Shown piece after piece: positions 62,298-64,000 of a DNA stretch of 64,000 nucleotides. The translations under genes were made by a program, and so were the position numbers. A model generated the notes under the pieces. It did not search any database, was not told the origin of the DNA, and saw nothing but the letters and a program-made list of their open reading frames with translations. Position 1 is the stretch's first letter. Every line of letters begins with the position of its first letter. The DNA is from Goodfellowiella coeruleoviolacea (lineage in GTDB: Bacteria > Actinomycetota > Actinomycetes > Mycobacteriales > Pseudonocardiaceae), in NCBI RefSeq assembly GCF_024171785.1, contig NZ_JAMTCK010000002.1, positions 310,001-374,000 on the forward strand. The letters are read 5' to 3'.

Positions 62298-62615
62298 ATG
62301 CTCACGGTGACAGACGCGGCTGCCCAGGCGATCAGCATGCTCACCGCCAGTGACAGCAACGCCAACGGCAGCCACCAGGCCGGTCTGCGGTTCAGCGTGC
62401 AGGAGGAGACCAACGAGGGCGCCGCGCTCGCGGTGACGGTGGCTCAGCACCCCGACGAGGGCGACCAGGTGGTGACCTCCTCGGAAGGCGCCCAGGTGTT
62501 CCTGCAACCCGAAGCAGCGGACTACCTCGACGACAAGGTGCTCGACGTGCAGAAGAACGTCAAGGGCGAGTTGAACTTCGCACTGCGCGAGCAGGGCCAG
62601 ACCGACTCGATCTGA
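62298..62615 (+). CDS. HesB/IscA-like protein lacking cysteines
   Basis: A 105-residue small protein: MLTVTDAAAQAISMLT begins like HesB/IscA A-type scaffold proteins, GLRFSVQEE and VFLQPEAADYLDDKVLDV follow the fold. The three Cys that bind Fe-S in IscA are absent (no Cys at all), so an iron-sulfur role is doubtful despite the usual annotation. ATG with GGAAGGA seven bases upstream. Function unknown; adhesion-like or stress roles have been suggested only by database names. Confidence 0.78.
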   Translation: MLTVTDAAAQAISMLTASDSNANGSHQAGLRFSVQEETNEGAALAVTVAQHPDEGDQVVTSSEGAQVFLQPEAADYLDDKVLDVQKNVKGELNFALREQGQTDSI

Positions 62616-62644
62616 CCCACCGCACGCACCGAGCGTCTGGAGTA

Positions 62645-62664
62645 GACAGTCCACTCGGACTGTC
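62645..62664. terminator. hairpin GACAGTCC-actc-GGACTGTC
   Basis: A perfect 8-bp stem with a 4-nt loop, in the convergent gap between the HesB-like and HxlR genes. Terminator candidate. Its left arm with the loop start reads GACAGTCCACT, the reverse complement of a sequence at 40585-40595. Confidence 0.5.
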
Positions 62665-62725
62665 CGGGTGAGCTGCGCCCGGGTGTGGCCGGCCGGATGC
62701 GGCCGGCCCGGTTGCGCTGCCCTGC

Positions 62726-63247
62726 TCAGGCCGCGCCCGCGGTCGCCCGTGGACTCTCCGGGGCCTCCGTCCCCACGGCCCCGGCCTCGCGCCGGTCGTA
62801 CTCGACGCGCGCCGCCGCGATTTCGTCCTGGTGTGCCTCGGTCCACGTGACGAGCGCCTGGATGGTGTCGTGCAGCGTCGCCCCCAGCGGCGTCAGCTCG
62901 TAGTCCACCCGAGGCGGGACCACGGGGTAGACCGTGCGCCGAACCAGACCGTCGCGCTCCAACTGGCGCAGCGTCACGGCGAGCATGCGCTGGCTGATTC
63001 CGTCGATCTCCCGCCGGAGTTCGGTGAACCGCAGGGTCCGGCGGTCGAGCAGCGCGATGACGAGCAGCGACCACTTGTCCGCCACCCGGTCGAGGATCTG
63101 GCGGACCTCGCACCCCTCCCGTGCGTCCCACTGTCGTACCTGGTCGTCGTCGGTTCCCCGGCAGTGACTGAGTGACTTCGAAATGCCTTCTTCCACAGCT
63201 GACCAGGGTGCATCAGGATCAGAGCGGTAACAAGAGGGAACTGACAT
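62726..63247 (-). CDS. HxlR family transcriptional regulator
   Basis: About 173 residues with a winged helix of the HxlR type: CEVRQILDRVADKWSLLVIALLDRRTLRFTELRREIDGISQRMLAVTLRQLERDGLVRRTVYPVVPPRVDYELTPLG. The Cys before the helix could be redox-sensitive, as in HypR/YodB relatives. The start is uncertain: ATG at 63247 without a clear ribosome site; the conserved part begins about 45 residues later. Divergent from an MFS exporter gene, likely its target. A CCGGTAACCGG palindrome lies in the shared gap. Confidence 0.88.
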   Translation of the reverse strand: MSVPSCYRSDPDAPWSAVEEGISKSLSHCRGTDDDQVRQWDAREGCEVRQILDRVADKWSLLVIALLDRRTLRFTELRREIDGISQRMLAVTLRQLERDGLVRRTVYPVVPPRVDYELTPLGATLHDTIQALVTWTEAHQDEIAAARVEYDRREAGAVGTEAPESPRATAGAA

Positions 63248-63252
63248 GCGGT

Positions 63253-63263
63253 CCGGTAACCGG
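63253..63263. promoter_or_regulatory. palindrome CCGGTAACCGG between hxlR-like and MFS genes
   Basis: CCGGT-A-ACCGG is a perfect 11-bp dyad in a 68-bp divergent gap, well placed as an operator for the HxlR-type regulator. Confidence 0.5.
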
Positions 63264-63315
63264 GCCTCGTCGTGCCCTCGTCCTCCTCCATCCGCTGTGC
63301 TCAAGGAGCCGTTCT

Positions 63316-64000
63316 GTGTCCACACCGTCACTACCCGCTGCCCGCGACGACCGGCTGCGCGGGCGTGCCTGGGGAATGCTCTTCGTGCTGTGCGGCGCGA
63401 TCTTCCTGGAAGGCATCGACGTGGCCATGCTCAACGTGGCCCTGCCGTCGATCCGCGCCGAGCTGGGTCTGTCCACTGGGGAACTGCAGTGGGTGATCAG
63501 TGCGTACGTGCTCGGCTACGGCGGGTTCATGCTGCTGGGCGGCAAGGCCGCCGACCTGTTCGGCCGGCGCCGGATGTTCCTGCTCTGGCTGGGCGTGTTC
63601 CTGCTGTTCTCCGGGCTCGGCGCGTTCGCCTCGACGGGCTGGATGCTCGTGGTCGCCCGGTTCGTCACCGGTGTGGCCGCGGCGTTCATGGCCCCGGCCG
63701 GCCTGTCCATCATCACCACCAGCTTCGCCGAAGGACCCCAGCGGGACAGGGCGCTGCTCATCTACTCCGGCACCGCGGCGGGTGGCTTCTCCATCGGCCT
63801 GGTGGTCGGTGGGCTGCTGACCGCGGTCGACTGGCGGTGGGTGTTCCTGGCCCCGGTGATCCTCACGCTGCTCATCCTGGTCGCCGCGGTGGTCTTCGTG
63901 CCCCGCTCCGAACGGCCCGACCGCGCGGGCCAGCGCGTCGACCTGGTCGGCGCGGTCACCGTGACCGGCGCGATCGTGCTGCTGGTGCTCGCCGTGGAGC
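63316..64000 (+). CDS. MFS transporter, DHA2 family (partial, runs off the window)
   Basis: The first 228 codons of an exporter. GTG at 63316 with AAGGAG seven bases upstream. Segments such as GMLFVLCGAIFLEGIDVAMLNVALPSI (motif D1), the motif A loop GKAADLFGRRRMFLL and SGTAAGGFSIGLVVGGLLT (motif C) are those of 14-TM drug:H+ antiporters. The frame is open to the last base, so the 3' end lies outside. Probably controlled by the divergent HxlR-type regulator. Confidence 0.88.
   Translation, partial: MSTPSLPAARDDRLRGRAWGMLFVLCGAIFLEGIDVAMLNVALPSIRAELGLSTGELQWVISAYVLGYGGFMLLGGKAADLFGRRRMFLLWLGVFLLFSGLGAFASTGWMLVVARFVTGVAAAFMAPAGLSIITTSFAEGPQRDRALLIYSGTAAGGFSIGLVVGGLLTAVDWRWVFLAPVILTLLILVAAVVFVPRSERPDRAGQRVDLVGAVTVTGAIVLLVLAVE

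Overview
This 64 kb window is very GC-rich chromosomal DNA from an actinomycete. DUF3558, DUF6098 and DUF3140 families, a giant AfsR-like SARP regulator, streptogrisin-type protease, DasR- and CebR-type operators and many GTG/TTG starts fit; I infer Pseudonocardiales, but no marker gene proves it. No rRNA, tRNA, CRISPR array, insertion sequence or phage gene was seen.

Left part (1-22,000): a GlxA/AraC-type regulator and a DJ-1/PfpI protein face an MFS exporter; an OlsB-OlsA pair probably makes ornithine lipid; a three-gene set encodes a WXG/PE-like helical protein with a YxxxD tail, a DUF3558 lipoprotein and a single-span membrane protein. Then come secreted pectinesterase, nagA with a DasR site, a cellulose-type AA10 monooxygenase with a perfect CebR box, hemerythrin-DUF6098 behind a Shine-Dalgarno-containing hairpin, an epimerase, a phytoene-dehydrogenase-like oxidoreductase, an orphan ctaD, small oxidoreductase/stress-type genes and a secreted S1 protease.

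Middle (22,000-43,700): a TetR regulator with duplicated promoter/operator repeats, UDP-glucose dehydrogenase beside a macrolide-type glycosyltransferase, a DJ-1 protein, a divergent pair of a FAD/Fe-S oxidase and a ThDP (pyruvate oxidase-like) enzyme, DUF72, gamma-glutamyltransferase, FGGY kinase, the SARP regulator, a CorA transporter, a secreted hydrolase and a LysR/SDR pair.

Right part (43,700-64,000): a plant-polysaccharide island. GH3 enzyme, LacI regulator, ABC sugar importer and GH43 form a xylo-oligosaccharide system tied together by repeated 13-bp operators; a second LacI precedes a GH2 enzyme; then GH9-CBM3, GH48 and GH12 cellulases stand in a row, the first behind a perfect CebR palindrome that abuts a CRP-like box. 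A HesB-like protein and an HxlR/MFS pair close the window; the MFS gene runs off the end.

Together the genes describe a soil saprophyte that attacks pectin, cellulose, xylan and amino sugars with secreted enzymes, imports the oligomers and controls the genes through LacI-type repressors, DasR and probably CRP. Very long antisense open frames in this GC-rich DNA were treated as shadows.
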